A stretch of DNA of 64,000 bases from NCBI RefSeq assembly GCF_014650455.1, contig NZ_BMUZ01000002.1, positions 30,125 to 94,124 on the forward strand. Reading direction: 5' to 3'. The translations under genes and the position numbers were made by a program. Source of the stretch: Streptomyces xanthochromogenes (lineage in GTDB: Bacteria; Actinomycetota; Actinomycetes; Streptomycetales; Streptomycetaceae). This document shows, one piece after another, positions 18,973 through 27,334 of this stretch (the stretch's first letter is position 1; every line of letters begins with the position of its first letter). The notes beneath the pieces were generated by a model, which made no database searches, was not told the origin of the DNA, and saw only the letters and a list, made by a program, of their open reading frames with translations.

Positions 18973-20838
18973 TCAGGCGTCGTGGCGCACGAGGGCCGGG
19001 CCCAGCCGGAACCGCAGCCGGCAGATCACCGCATCCGTGTCCCTGCGCACAGCATGCGCCAGGACCGCACCCCGCTGGTTCTGCAGCACCCGCTGCCAGA
19101 TGTGCGCCGGCTCCACCTCCGGTATCAGAACGGTCACCCGGGTCCGCGGATGGTACGTGTGCACGCGGCGCACATAGTCGGCGACCGGACGCCCCAGGCT
19201 CCGGTGCTGCGACGTCAGCTCGACCAGCTCGACGCCCGGGTTCCACAGCTCCCAGTCGCGGCGCAGCGCCTCCATGTCCCGGCGGTCCTCCTCGTCCGGA
19301 TGGCTCACCGTCACCGCCCGCACCTCGTCGCCCAGCGACACGGCCGCGTTCAGCGCCTCACAGGTCAGCCGGGACAGATGCGACACCGGCACGATCACCA
19401 ACGACCGGTCCCGGCGCGGCGGTTCGGGCACCCGGCCGAGGTCCAGACGCTCGGCGATCCGCCCGTACGCCCGGTGCACCGCCTCGAAGGCGAGCACCAG
19501 CAGCGGCAGCGCGATCACGATCAGCCAGGCACCCTCGGCGAACTTGGTGGCCGTGACCACGACCGCGGCGACCCCCGTCAGAACCGCGCCGAAACCATTG
19601 AGGACAGCCTTCCAACGGCGCCCCGGAGCGCTCTCCCCGCGCCAGTGGAGCACCATCCCGGTCTGGCAGATGGTGAAGCCGACGAACACACCGATCGCGA
19701 ACAGCGGAACCAGCGTGTTGGTGTCACCGCCGGAAAACAGCAGGAGCACCGCCGAGACCGCCGCCAGCGCGAGCACCCCGTGCCGGTGCACCTGCCGGTC
19801 CGCCTTGAGGCCGAAGACGTGCGGCAGATAGTTGTCCCGGGCCAGCAGCGACATCAGCACCGGCAACCCGCCGAAGGACGTGTTCGCGGCGAGCGCCAGC
19901 AGCACCACGGTCGCGAACTGCACCACGTAGAAAGCCCAGTTGTGCCCCAGCGAGGCGTCCGCGAGCTGCGCCAGCACGGTCACCCCCTCCACCGGCTGGA
20001 GATGGAACCGGCCGATCAGGACCGAAAGCCCGATCAGCATGATCCCGAGCAGCCCGCCGAGTGCCACCTCCGTGCGTTGAGCCCGCCGCGCGGCCGGAGC
20101 CCGGAACGACGGCACCGCGTTCGCGACCGCCTCGACCCCCGTCAGCGCCGAACAGCCCGCCGCGAAGGCCTTGAGCAGCAACAGGGCCCCCACCCCCGTC
20201 GCGTTCCCCGCCAGCACCGAGGCATGTCCGTCGGCGGTATGGGTGGACGCGGGCACCGAACGGAACAGACCGACCACCACGATCGCGAGGATCGCCGCGA
20301 CGAACACCGCGGTCGGCACGATGAACGCCTTCGCCGAATCGACGATGCCGCGCAGATTCACCGCCGTGACCAGCACCAGCACCCCGAGACAGATGACCAG
20401 CCGGTCGCCGTAGAGCCCCGGGAACGCCGACGTCAGCGCCGCCACGCCCGCCGTCACGGAGACGGCCACGTTCAGGACGTAGTCCAGGATCAGCGACGCC
20501 GCCGCGACCAGACTCGCCCGCGCCCCCAGATGCCGCCGCGCCACCGCATACGAACCGCCGCCGTTCGGGAAGGCCGCGATCACCTGCCGGTAGGAGGCGA
20601 CGAGCACCGCCAGCAGCCCGGCGATGGCCAACGTCACCGGCAACGTGAAGCCGAGCCCGTACGCACCGGCGGACGCGAGGACCAGAACCACCGCCTCCGG
20701 TCCGTATGCCACCGACGCCATCGCGTCCAGGGAGAGCGCGGCCAGACCCTGCGTCGCGGTCAGCCGATGCCGGTCGACCACTCCAGGGGGTTCTTCGGGG
20801 GCGGCGTCGCTGACGACGGCCTTCGACGTGGTGAGCAT
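18973..20838 (-). CDS. KimA-like APC-superfamily potassium/amino-acid transporter
   Basis: A 621-residue membrane transporter with about 12 helices and a soluble C-terminal domain of about 170 residues. It matches my memory of Bacillus KimA closely: LSLDAMASVAYGPE with the Asp and Tyr seven residues apart, SYRQVIAAFPNGGGSYAVAR, SLILDYVLNVAVSVTAGVAA, AFAAGCSALTGVEAVANAVP and LALAANTSFGGLP. KimA is a proton-coupled high-affinity K+ importer inhibited by cyclic di-AMP through its C-terminal domain, so that is the leading hypothesis; APC amino-acid permease is the alternative. The ATG at 20838 is preferred over an upstream in-frame start. No clear ydaO-type riboswitch is visible upstream. Confidence 0.85.
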   Translation of the reverse strand: MLTTSKAVVSDAAPEEPPGVVDRHRLTATQGLAALSLDAMASVAYGPEAVVLVLASAGAYGLGFTLPVTLAIAGLLAVLVASYRQVIAAFPNGGGSYAVARRHLGARASLVAAASLILDYVLNVAVSVTAGVAALTSAFPGLYGDRLVICLGVLVLVTAVNLRGIVDSAKAFIVPTAVFVAAILAIVVVGLFRSVPASTHTADGHASVLAGNATGVGALLLLKAFAAGCSALTGVEAVANAVPSFRAPAARRAQRTEVALGGLLGIMLIGLSVLIGRFHLQPVEGVTVLAQLADASLGHNWAFYVVQFATVVLLALAANTSFGGLPVLMSLLARDNYLPHVFGLKADRQVHRHGVLALAAVSAVLLLFSGGDTNTLVPLFAIGVFVGFTICQTGMVLHWRGESAPGRRWKAVLNGFGAVLTGVAAVVVTATKFAEGAWLIVIALPLLVLAFEAVHRAYGRIAERLDLGRVPEPPRRDRSLVIVPVSHLSRLTCEALNAAVSLGDEVRAVTVSHPDEEDRRDMEALRRDWELWNPGVELVELTSQHRSLGRPVADYVRRVHTYHPRTRVTVLIPEVEPAHIWQRVLQNQRGAVLAHAVRRDTDAVICRLRFRLGPALVRHDA

Positions 20839-20931
20839 GCGCCCAGCGTGCGACCCGCCCGGCCACCTCCCGGCCCCCCTTGGCGCCCCTTTGTCGGGCG
20901 GCCCCCGCATCCATACGCACTCTTGACGCGG

Positions 20932-20967
20932 GCGGTGCGGGCGGTGCAGGCGGTGCAGGGGGCGCGG
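20932..20967. repeat. 9-bp tandem repeat upstream of kimA-like gene
   Basis: Units GCGGTGCGG, GCGGTGCAG, GCGGTGCAG and GGGGCGCGG run in tandem between the divergent kimA-like and VOC genes. No function is evident. Confidence 0.6.
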
Positions 20968-21072
20968 GCGGCGTCGAGGGCCGAAAGAGAAATCCCGGCC
21001 CGGCGATGAGTTCCCGGGACGGCCGCCGTCTACCCCTCGTAAGCAAGGCCATCACCCACGAGGGAGCACGAC

Positions 21073-21477
21073 ATGCCCACCATGATCTTCGTCAACCTGC
21101 CGGTGAAGGACCTGGAACGCTCGAAGACCTTCTTCGGCAAGCTGGGCTACTCCTTCAACCCCCAGTTCACCGACGAGAACGCTGGCTGCCTGGTCATCAG
21201 CGACACGATCTACGCCATGCTGCTCACCGAGCCGTTCTTCAAGGGCTTCACCCAGCGGGAGATCGCCGACACCGCCACCACCGTCGAGTCCATCGTCTGC
21301 CTCAGCGCGGACAGCCGCGAAGAGGTCGACCGCCTCGTCGACACCGCCCTCGCCTCCGGCGGCGCGCCCGCCCAGGAGACCATGGAACAGGGGCCCATGT
21401 ACGGCCGCTCCTTCCTGGACCCGGACGGGCATCACTGGGAGGTCATGTACATGGACCCGGCCGCGGTCAACGCCTGA
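21073..21477 (+). CDS. VOC-superfamily (glyoxalase/bleomycin-resistance-like) protein
   Basis: A 134-residue protein with paired beta-alpha-beta-beta-beta motifs of the vicinal oxygen chelate fold. It begins MPTMIFVNLPVKDLERSKTFF with Asn/Asp-rich turn, then FNPQFTDENAGCLVISDTIYAMLL. The second half ends with GRSFLDPDGHHWEVMYMDP, containing the usual FxDPDGHxWE metal-binding Glu. Length is usual for the single-domain family. Related proteins include uncharacterised lactoylglutathione lyase relatives; the real reaction is unknown. A GGGAG ribosome site precedes the ATG. The 134 bp after it hold a short imperfect ACGTCACGCAGCCC repeat but no gene. Confidence 0.92.
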   Translation: MPTMIFVNLPVKDLERSKTFFGKLGYSFNPQFTDENAGCLVISDTIYAMLLTEPFFKGFTQREIADTATTVESIVCLSADSREEVDRLVDTALASGGAPAQETMEQGPMYGRSFLDPDGHHWEVMYMDPAAVNA

Positions 21478-21611
21478 GCACCCCGAACGCCCCCTCGTTC
21501 GTCGCAGACCCCGGCGTCGCGTCGGCGGCCTCGCGCCAGCCGGCCCCGTCGACGTCACGAACCCCGGCGACGCCACAGAGCCCCGCGTACGTCACGCAGC
21601 CCCTACATACG

Positions 21612-22535
21612 TCACGCAGCCCCGTACGCCACGCCGGTGAGCCGCTCCGAAGCCGCCCAGAGCCGCTCACCGGCGACGTCGTTCAACGTCCAGCCCGCCC
21701 GCCAGGACTTGGCGGGCGACCCGCGCCACATCATCACGGACGGCCCCGTGAACGAATCCGGCCGCACCCCGGGCGCCGTCGCCGCGAACAGCGTGGGCAG
21801 CGCACCGGCCTCGGCCGGCTGCGCCATGATCCGGTTGCCGAGCTCCACGAGCCGCTCGGCCCGGCGGCGGCCCTCCATCCGGACCGCCTGCGTCTGCAGG
21901 TTGGTCGCGGCATAACCGGGATGCGCGGCCGCCGCGACCACATCCGAGCCCGCCGCCCCGAGTCGCCGTGCCAGCTCGTGGATGAACAACAGATTCGCCG
22001 ACTTGGACCGACCGTAGGCGACCCAACGCCGGTAGCGCCGCTCGCTGTTGAGGTCGCGCAGATCGACATTGCCCAACGCGTGCATCCCGCTGGACACACT
22101 CACCACCCGCGCCGCCGCGGCCGCCCGCAGCCGGGGCAGCAGCAGCCCGGTCAGCGCGAAGTGCCCCAGGTGGTTGACGCCGAACTGGGTCTCGAACCCG
22201 TCCACCGTCCGCCCGTACGGAAGCGCCATCACACCCGCGTTGTTGATCAGCAGATCCAGCCGCTCGTACGGAAGCTCCGCCGCGAAGTCCCGCACCGAGC
22301 CGAGATCGGCCAGGTCCAGCGTCCGGAACTCGGCCCGCGCGTCCGGCACTTCGCTCCGGACGCGCTCCTCGGCCTCCCGGCCGCGCGCCTCGCTGCGACA
22401 GGCGAGCACCACGCGTGCGCCCCGACGCGCCAACTCCCGCGCCGTGACGAGCCCGATGCCGCTGTTCGCCCCGGTGACGACGGCCGTACGGCCGCTCTGA
22501 TCGGGGATGTCCTGAGCGCTCCAGCCCTGAGTCAT
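21612..22535 (-). CDS. short-chain dehydrogenase/reductase (retinol-dehydrogenase-like)
   Basis: A 307-residue NAD(P)-dependent oxidoreductase with a Rossmann fold. Motifs are TGANSGIG near residue 21, LDLADLGSV, the NNAG motif in LLINNAGVMALPYG, the catalytic Ser in VVSVSSGMH and the YxxxK dyad in YGRSKSAN. The C-terminal extension (SPAKSWRAGWTLNDVAGERLW) is typical of the WWOX/retinol-dehydrogenase-like subgroup. The ATG at 22535 is clear. It is followed on the same strand by no close partner, while another SDR lies 47 nt upstream. The substrate is unknown. Confidence 0.93.
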   Translation of the reverse strand: MTQGWSAQDIPDQSGRTAVVTGANSGIGLVTARELARRGARVVLACRSEARGREAEERVRSEVPDARAEFRTLDLADLGSVRDFAAELPYERLDLLINNAGVMALPYGRTVDGFETQFGVNHLGHFALTGLLLPRLRAAAAARVVSVSSGMHALGNVDLRDLNSERRYRRWVAYGRSKSANLLFIHELARRLGAAGSDVVAAAAHPGYAATNLQTQAVRMEGRRRAERLVELGNRIMAQPAEAGALPTLFAATAPGVRPDSFTGPSVMMWRGSPAKSWRAGWTLNDVAGERLWAASERLTGVAYGAA

Positions 22536-22582
22536 GCCCCCACCGTACCGGTGGGTATGCCGGGGTGGGGTCGGATGGGGAC

Positions 22583-23347
22583 TCAGGCTGAGGCACCGCC
22601 GTCGACCACGAGGTCGGCGCCGACGACCGAGGCGGCGTCGTCGGACGCCAGATACAGCACCGCCGCGGCCGCCTCCGCGGTCGTCGAAACCCGGCCGAGC
22701 GGCTGGACCCCCTTCATGCGGACCGCCCGCTCGGCCTCGCTCTCGCCGGGCCGCAGCGACATGCTGGTGGCGAGCGGGCCCGGGCTCACCGCGTTGATGC
22801 GGACCCCGTCCTGGATGTGGTCGAGGGCGGCGCCCCTGGTCAGCGCGCTGACGGCGGCCTTGGACGCGATGTACGCGGCAAGGCCGGGGGCGCGGCGGTG
22901 GGCGCCCAGGTTGGAGGCGATGTTGACGATGGCGCCGCCCGACTGCTGGGTGCGCATGTGGGCGACCTCGGCCTGGAGAGCGTGGAAGACGCCGGTGACG
23001 TTGACGGATATCAAAGTCTGCCAGTCACTTTCCGACAGCTCGACGAGGGGTGCGCCGCCACGGAACACCCCGGCGTTGTTGACGGCGACATCCAGGGAGC
23101 CGAACCGCTCGACCACGTCCGCCACGAGGGCGCGCACGGCGGGTGACTGGGACACGTCGGCGATGAACGCGGCCGCCTCGCCTCCCGCCTCGGTGATCAA
23201 CGCGACCGTCTCGTCGAGGGACGCGGCCGTTCGCCCGGCGACGGCGACCCGCGCGCCCTCGGCGGCGAAGGCGAGCGCGACGGCCCGGCCCAGACCGGAA
23301 CCGGCACCGGTGACGAGAACGGTCTTGTGCGTGAAACGAGCAGACAT
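22583..23347 (-). CDS. SDR-family oxidoreductase under likely TetR control
   Basis: A 254-residue classical SDR. I chose ATG 23347 (MSARFTHKT) over the TTG at 23359. Motifs are TGAGSGLG, NNAGVF, the catalytic Ser-Asn region IVNIASNLGAH and the dyad YIASK; PGPLATSM follows the active site. It resembles FabG-like 3-oxoacyl reductases and glucose dehydrogenase-type enzymes. The leader has a 15-bp element (23351-23365) shared with the promoter region of the tetR gene just upstream. The leader also includes a long purine-biased tract. It is probably repressed by that TetR. Confidence 0.92.
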   Translation of the reverse strand: MSARFTHKTVLVTGAGSGLGRAVALAFAAEGARVAVAGRTAASLDETVALITEAGGEAAAFIADVSQSPAVRALVADVVERFGSLDVAVNNAGVFRGGAPLVELSESDWQTLISVNVTGVFHALQAEVAHMRTQQSGGAIVNIASNLGAHRRAPGLAAYIASKAAVSALTRGAALDHIQDGVRINAVSPGPLATSMSLRPGESEAERAVRMKGVQPLGRVSTTAEAAAAVLYLASDDAASVVGADLVVDGGASA

Positions 23348-23350
23348 ATT

Positions 23351-23365
23351 CTTGACCAATCGTTC
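23351..23365 (-). promoter_or_regulatory. candidate TetR operator at the SDR start
   Basis: On the minus strand this reads GAACGATTGGTCAAG, ending 3 nt before the SDR start codon. It shares the pattern GAACG-N3-GGTCAAG with 24170-24184 upstream of tetR, so both may be bound by the adjacent TetR protein. Confidence 0.65.
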
Positions 23366-23387
23366 TGTTATCGAGGGATGTGAAACG

Positions 23388-23530
23388 TGGGAGGAGAGGG
23401 AGGGAAGAAGAGGGCGGAGCAGGGAGGGGCAGGGCAGAGGCAGCAGAGCAGAGCAGGGCAGGGCAGGGGCAGGGGAACGGGGGGGGAATGGTGGTGGGGG
23501 AGTGGTTGGAAAAGGGAAAAGGGAAAACTG
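23388..23530. other. purine-rich, G-tract low-complexity intergenic segment
   Basis: About 140 nt of the plus strand is nearly pure A/G with many GGG and GGGG runs (for example GGGCAGGGCAGGGGCAGGGG near 23455). The minus-strand transcript of the SDR leader would be pyrimidine-rich. It could form triplex or G-quadruplex DNA. It sits between tetR and SDR and has no ORF I support. Confidence 0.7.
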
Positions 23531-23562
23531 TCAACGCGATGTCAGATATCGCTCGCCGGGCG

Positions 23563-24147
23563 TCAGTCGAGCAACGTCAGGATCTGTTCGGCCGCGTCCC
23601 GTACCCGCCCCGGCTCTCCCGATGCCTTGCCGACCACTCGTACGCCCTGGAGGAAGACGAGCAGCATCCGGGCGAGTCCGCGCGGATCGCGGCTCGTGGG
23701 CAGCTCGCCCTGGGCCTGGGCGCGGACGAGCGCGGAGTGCAGCAGGGTTTCGATGTGCTGCCAGCTGAGCTCGACCCGCCGGGCGGCGGTGCTGTCGTGC
23801 GAGGCCAGTTCGGCCGCGGTGTTGGTGACGAAACAGCCGGCCAGGCGGGAGCCGTCGACCATCGACTCGGCGGCGAAGCGCCGCACCACGCCGCGCACGG
23901 CGGGCAGCGCCGGTCCGGGGGCGGACAGCTCGGCGAGCAGCACGGGGTCGCGGTTCTCGGCGTAGCGGTCGAGGGCCTTCAGGTACAGCTCGTGCTTGTT
24001 GCCGAACGTCGCGTAGATGCTGGCGCGGCCGATGCCGAGGTGCTCGACGAGGTCCGCCATCGACGTCGCCTCGTAGCCGCGCTGCCAGAACAGCTCAAGG
24101 GCCGACTGCAGCGCGGCGTCCGGGTCGAATTCCTTGGTCCTGGCCAC
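23563..24147 (-). CDS. TetR/AcrR-family transcriptional regulator
   Basis: A 194-residue repressor beginning at GTG 24147, 9 nt past the nirD stop. The helix-turn-helix covers residues 8-55: AALQSALELFWQRGYEATSM and LVEHLGIGRASIYATFGNKH. The C-terminal domain resembles the TetR_C_16/YxaF type with RLAGCFVTNTAAELASHD, including a cysteine that might sense thiol-reactive ligands. The operator candidate GAACGTCCGGTCAAG lies 22 nt upstream, within the end of nirD, and a related copy sits before the SDR gene. It is therefore likely to repress itself and the SDR, with possible read-through from nirBD. Confidence 0.92.
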   Translation of the reverse strand: MARTKEFDPDAALQSALELFWQRGYEATSMADLVEHLGIGRASIYATFGNKHELYLKALDRYAENRDPVLLAELSAPGPALPAVRGVVRRFAAESMVDGSRLAGCFVTNTAAELASHDSTAARRVELSWQHIETLLHSALVRAQAQGELPTSRDPRGLARMLLVFLQGVRVVGKASGEPGRVRDAAEQILTLLD

Positions 24148-24156
24148 ACCAGGACC

Positions 24157-24495
24157 CTAGAACCAACTGGAACGTCCGGTCAAGTAAGTCTGGACGGTCT
24201 GCGTCTCGTCGTCGAGGCAGACCCCCGTCTCCAGGTCGAAGCGGTGCTTGAGGAGCGGCGAGGCCACGTAGGGGCGGCCCTCCGGCGTGGAGCCGAGCAG
24301 CCCGCGGGAGAGGACGTAGGCCCCGGTGAACGGGTCGCGGTTGTCGATCGCGTACGTACGGCCGCGCCGGTCGGTGAACACGGCGGCCTGGCGGCCGTCG
24401 GGGAGGAGGGCGGCGACACCGCGCCCGGGGGCGAGGCGAGCGGTCGCGCAGACCGTGAACCAGCCTTGTTCCAGCCTGAGTTGGACCGTCGTCAT
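24157..24495 (-). CDS. nirD: nitrite reductase small subunit
   Basis: A 112-residue protein of the Rieske-like fold found in NirD. It begins MTTVQLRLEQGWFTVCATAR and has GRGVAALLPDGRQAAVF, TYAIDNRDPFTGAYVLSRGL and VASPLLKHRFDLETGVCLDDE. As in other NirD proteins the Rieske Cys-His ligands are absent, so no cluster is expected. It pairs with NirB in the cytoplasmic NADH-dependent reduction of nitrite to ammonium. Its ATG overlaps the TGA of nirB, so the two are coupled. The 3' end carries the tetR operator candidate. Confidence 0.95.
   Translation of the reverse strand: MTTVQLRLEQGWFTVCATARLAPGRGVAALLPDGRQAAVFTDRRGRTYAIDNRDPFTGAYVLSRGLLGSTPEGRPYVASPLLKHRFDLETGVCLDDETQTVQTYLTGRSSWF
24170..24184 (+). 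promoter_or_regulatory. candidate TetR operator inside the nirD 3' end
   Basis: GAACGTCCGGTCAAG matches 12 of 15 positions to the element before the SDR gene (same GAACG and GGTCAAG blocks, 3-nt spacer). It overlaps the last codons of nirD, 22 nt upstream of the tetR start. Confidence 0.6.
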
Positions 24496-27005
24496 CGGGT
24501 GGCTCCCAAGGTGAGGAGGGGGAGTTCGGGCTTGATCTGGCCGCGCTCGGGGACGAACCGGATCGAGGGGTCGGGCGCGCCGGGCGCGTTCACGAAGGAC
24601 ACGAAGCGGGCGAGCCGCTCGGGGTCGTCGAGGGTCTCGGCCCACTCGTCGCGGTAGCCCGCCACATGCGCGGCCATCAGGGCCTCCAGCTCGGCGCAGA
24701 TGCCGAGCGAGTCGTCCACCACCACATCCCTGACATGGGCGAGACCGCCCTCGATCCGCTCCAGCCAGACCGAGGTGCGCTCCAGGCGGTCGGCGGTGCG
24801 GATGTAGAACATGAGGAATCTGTCGATCAGCCGGACGAGTTCGTCATCCGTCAGGTCCTGGACCAGCAGGTCCGCGTGGCGGGGGCTCGCCCCGCCGTTG
24901 CCGCCGACGTACAGGTTCCAGCCGCCGGCCGTGGCGATCACGCCGAAGTCCTTCGACCGGGCCTCGGCGCATTCCCGGGCACAGCCCGAGACCGCCGACT
25001 TGAGTTTGTGCGGTGAGCGGAGGCCGCGGTAGCGCAGCTCCAGATCGATCGCCATCCGCGCCGAGTCCTGCACCCCGTAGCGGCACCAGGTCTGCCCCAC
25101 GCACGACTTGACGGTGCGCAGCGACTTTCCGTACGCGTGCCCGGACTCGAAGCCGGATTCCACCAACCTGGCCCAGATGGCCGGGAGTTGTTCGACGCGG
25201 GCGCCGAAGAGGTCGATGCGCTGGCCGCCGGTGATCTTGGTGTAGAGGCCGAAGTCCCGGGCCACCTCGCCGATCACGATGAGTTTGTCCGGGGTGATCT
25301 CGCCGCCGGGGATGCGTGGTACGACCGAATAGGAGCCGTTGCGCTGCAAGTTGGCGAGGAAGTGGTCGTTGGTGTCTTGGAGCGCGGCCTGCTCGCCATC
25401 GAGGATGTGCCCGTTGCCGAGGCCCGCCAGGATCGAGGCGACGGCCGGTTTGCAGATCTCGCAGCCCTCGCCGCCGCGCGCCGCCGGGCGGCCGTGTCCG
25501 TCGAGGAGTTCGGTGAAGCTGGAGATGCGCAGCGCGAGCGCGATCTCGTACAGCTCCTGGCGGGTCCGGGCGAAGCAGCCGCACAGGCCGCCATCGCCGG
25601 ACCGGGGCAGAAGCGTTCCGATCGTCTTGACGCAACTCCCGCACCCCGTACCGGCTTTGGTGCGCTGCTTGGCCTCGGGAAGCGAGGAGCAGGCGGAAAT
25701 CGCGCCTTTGGTGACGTTGTGGCAGGAGCAGATGACGGCGTCGTCCGGCAGCGATTCCGGGCCGAGCAAGGCCGGGCCGCCGAGCCCCGCGGGCAGCACG
25801 AGCTGCTCGGGGGCGACCGGCGGCACGTGCCCGGTGAGCGGACGCAGCATGCCGTACGCGTCCGCGTCGCCGACCAGTACGCCGCCGAGCAGTACGCCGT
25901 CGCGGGATACGACCAGCTTCTTGTAGACCCCGGAACGGGAGTCGGAATAGACGACGTCGAGGCAGCCCTCGGCCGTGCCGTGCGCGTCGCCGAAGGAGGC
26001 CACGTCCACCCCGAGCAGCTTCAGTTTCGTCGACAAGTCGGCCCCGGTGAAGGCGCGTTCGCCCGTGTCGACGATCGTGTCGGCCACCGTCTCCGCCATG
26101 TCGTAGCCCGGTGCGACCAGGCCGTACACCCGGCCGTCGGCGGCCAGCGCGCACTCGCCGATCGCGAACACGGCGGGGTCACTGGTGCGGCATTGCGCGT
26201 CGACGACGATGCCGCCGCGCTCGCCGACCGCGAGACCGCAGTCGCGGGCCAGCTGGTCGCGGGGGCGGACTCCGGCAGAGAAGATCACCAGATCGGTCGA
26301 CAGATGAGAGCTGTCAGAAAGTGTCATTCCCCTTACGTGACCGTCGTCGTCGGCGGTGATCTCCCGGGTGCCGACCCCCGTGTGCACGGTGAGACCCATG
26401 TTCTCGATGGTGCGGAGCAGGGCCGCGCCGCCGCCCTCGTCGACCTGCGCGGGCATCAGCCGGGGCGCGAACTCCACGATGTGGGTGTCGAGTCCGAGCC
26501 CGCTCAGTGCGCCGGCCGCCTCCAGGCCGAGCAGTCCGCCGCCCACCACGGTGCCGGTCGTCGCCGTCTTGGCGTAGGCCTCGACGGCGAGCAGGTCCTC
26601 GATCGTCCGGTAGACGAAACAGCCGGGCAGGTCCTTGCCGGGCACCGGCGGTACGAAGGGGAACGAGCCGGTCGCCAGGACGAGCGTGTCGTACGGGAAG
26701 GTGCGCCCCGAGCGGGCGGTGACGGTGCGTGCGGCCCGGTCGATCGACTCTGCGGGGTCACCGATGTGCAGCTCTATCGCGTTACGACGCATGAAGTCGG
26801 CTGGTACGAGGCCGAGTTCGTCCGGCGTCGTGCCGGTGAAGTAGGAGGTGAGGCGGACCCGGTCGTAGGCGGGCCGGGGCTCCTCGCACAGCACGACCAC
26901 CCGGGTCCGGCCGGCCGCGCCGCGCTCGGCGAGCGCCTCCAGGAAGCGCTGGCCGACCATGCCGTGGCCGACGACCACGATCGTGGAAAGGTGTTCGTGG
27001 GGCAC
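24492..27005 (-). CDS. nirB: nitrite reductase (NADH) large subunit
   Basis: An 837-residue assimilatory nitrite reductase, matching the usual length. GTG 27005 has GGAGG 8 nt upstream; longer in-frame starts are not supported. Domain order: FAD/NAD pyridine nucleotide reductase (VVVGHGMVGQRFLEAL, TGSFPFVPPVPG, VVGGGLLGLEAAGAL), a BFD-like 2Fe-2S domain (VICSCHNVTKGAI and GCGSCVKTIGTLL), a second such region (GCEICKPAVASIL), then the sulfite/nitrite reductase half-domains with siroheme-4Fe4S cysteines in VGQTWCRYG and SGCARECAEA. It reduces nitrite to ammonium in the cytoplasm. A GlnR-type box lies 148 nt upstream, fitting nitrogen control. Confidence 0.97.
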   Translation of the reverse strand: MPHEHLSTIVVVGHGMVGQRFLEALAERGAAGRTRVVVLCEEPRPAYDRVRLTSYFTGTTPDELGLVPADFMRRNAIELHIGDPAESIDRAARTVTARSGRTFPYDTLVLATGSFPFVPPVPGKDLPGCFVYRTIEDLLAVEAYAKTATTGTVVGGGLLGLEAAGALSGLGLDTHIVEFAPRLMPAQVDEGGGAALLRTIENMGLTVHTGVGTREITADDDGHVRGMTLSDSSHLSTDLVIFSAGVRPRDQLARDCGLAVGERGGIVVDAQCRTSDPAVFAIGECALAADGRVYGLVAPGYDMAETVADTIVDTGERAFTGADLSTKLKLLGVDVASFGDAHGTAEGCLDVVYSDSRSGVYKKLVVSRDGVLLGGVLVGDADAYGMLRPLTGHVPPVAPEQLVLPAGLGGPALLGPESLPDDAVICSCHNVTKGAISACSSLPEAKQRTKAGTGCGSCVKTIGTLLPRSGDGGLCGCFARTRQELYEIALALRISSFTELLDGHGRPAARGGEGCEICKPAVASILAGLGNGHILDGEQAALQDTNDHFLANLQRNGSYSVVPRIPGGEITPDKLIVIGEVARDFGLYTKITGGQRIDLFGARVEQLPAIWARLVESGFESGHAYGKSLRTVKSCVGQTWCRYGVQDSARMAIDLELRYRGLRSPHKLKSAVSGCARECAEARSKDFGVIATAGGWNLYVGGNGGASPRHADLLVQDLTDDELVRLIDRFLMFYIRTADRLERTSVWLERIEGGLAHVRDVVVDDSLGICAELEALMAAHVAGYRDEWAETLDDPERLARFVSFVNAPGAPDPSIRFVPERGQIKPELPLLTLGATR

Positions 27006-27152
27006 GTCAGGAACCTCCGGTCGTGGGTGGTGCGGCGCGGTCCTCCTCGCCGGTGCCGGCCACCGGGACGGGCCCGGCCGGACCGGCGCCCGCCGTGCCG
27101 CCGCCGCTCGGCACGGATGTCCGCACTCGTGGGCCCAGCGTGCGCGGCGGCT

Positions 27153-27190
27153 GTTACCCGGTCGCATCCCGCCGGTTTCGACGGGGGAAC
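27153..27190. promoter_or_regulatory. GlnR-type binding box upstream of nirB
   Basis: GTTAC (27153), GCATC (27164), GTTTC (27175) and GGAAC (27186) each follow the previous one after exactly 6 nt. This is the spacing of the Streptomyces GlnR box gTnAC-n6-GaAAC repeated twice. Read on the minus strand it is GTTCC, GAAAC, GATGC, GTAAC, also 6 nt apart. nirB is an established GlnR target in S. coelicolor. The rest of 27006-27334 shows no gene. Confidence 0.75.
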
Positions 27191-27334
27191 GCTGCGCTCA
27201 GCAGGGCGGGAGGCGAGGGGTGAGGCCGGGGGGCGAGGCGAGCGGTGAGCCGGCCCGGGGGTGGGGTAAACCGAACCTTGAAGATCCGTGCTGGCACGAT
27301 CGAAACGGCGGGCTCGGGGCGGGAGCCTTGACGC

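Noticed and set aside
20839..21072. Possible c-di-AMP (ydaO-type) riboswitch before the KimA-like gene
   Set aside because: The region is short and repetitive, and I could not find the conserved ydaO elements.
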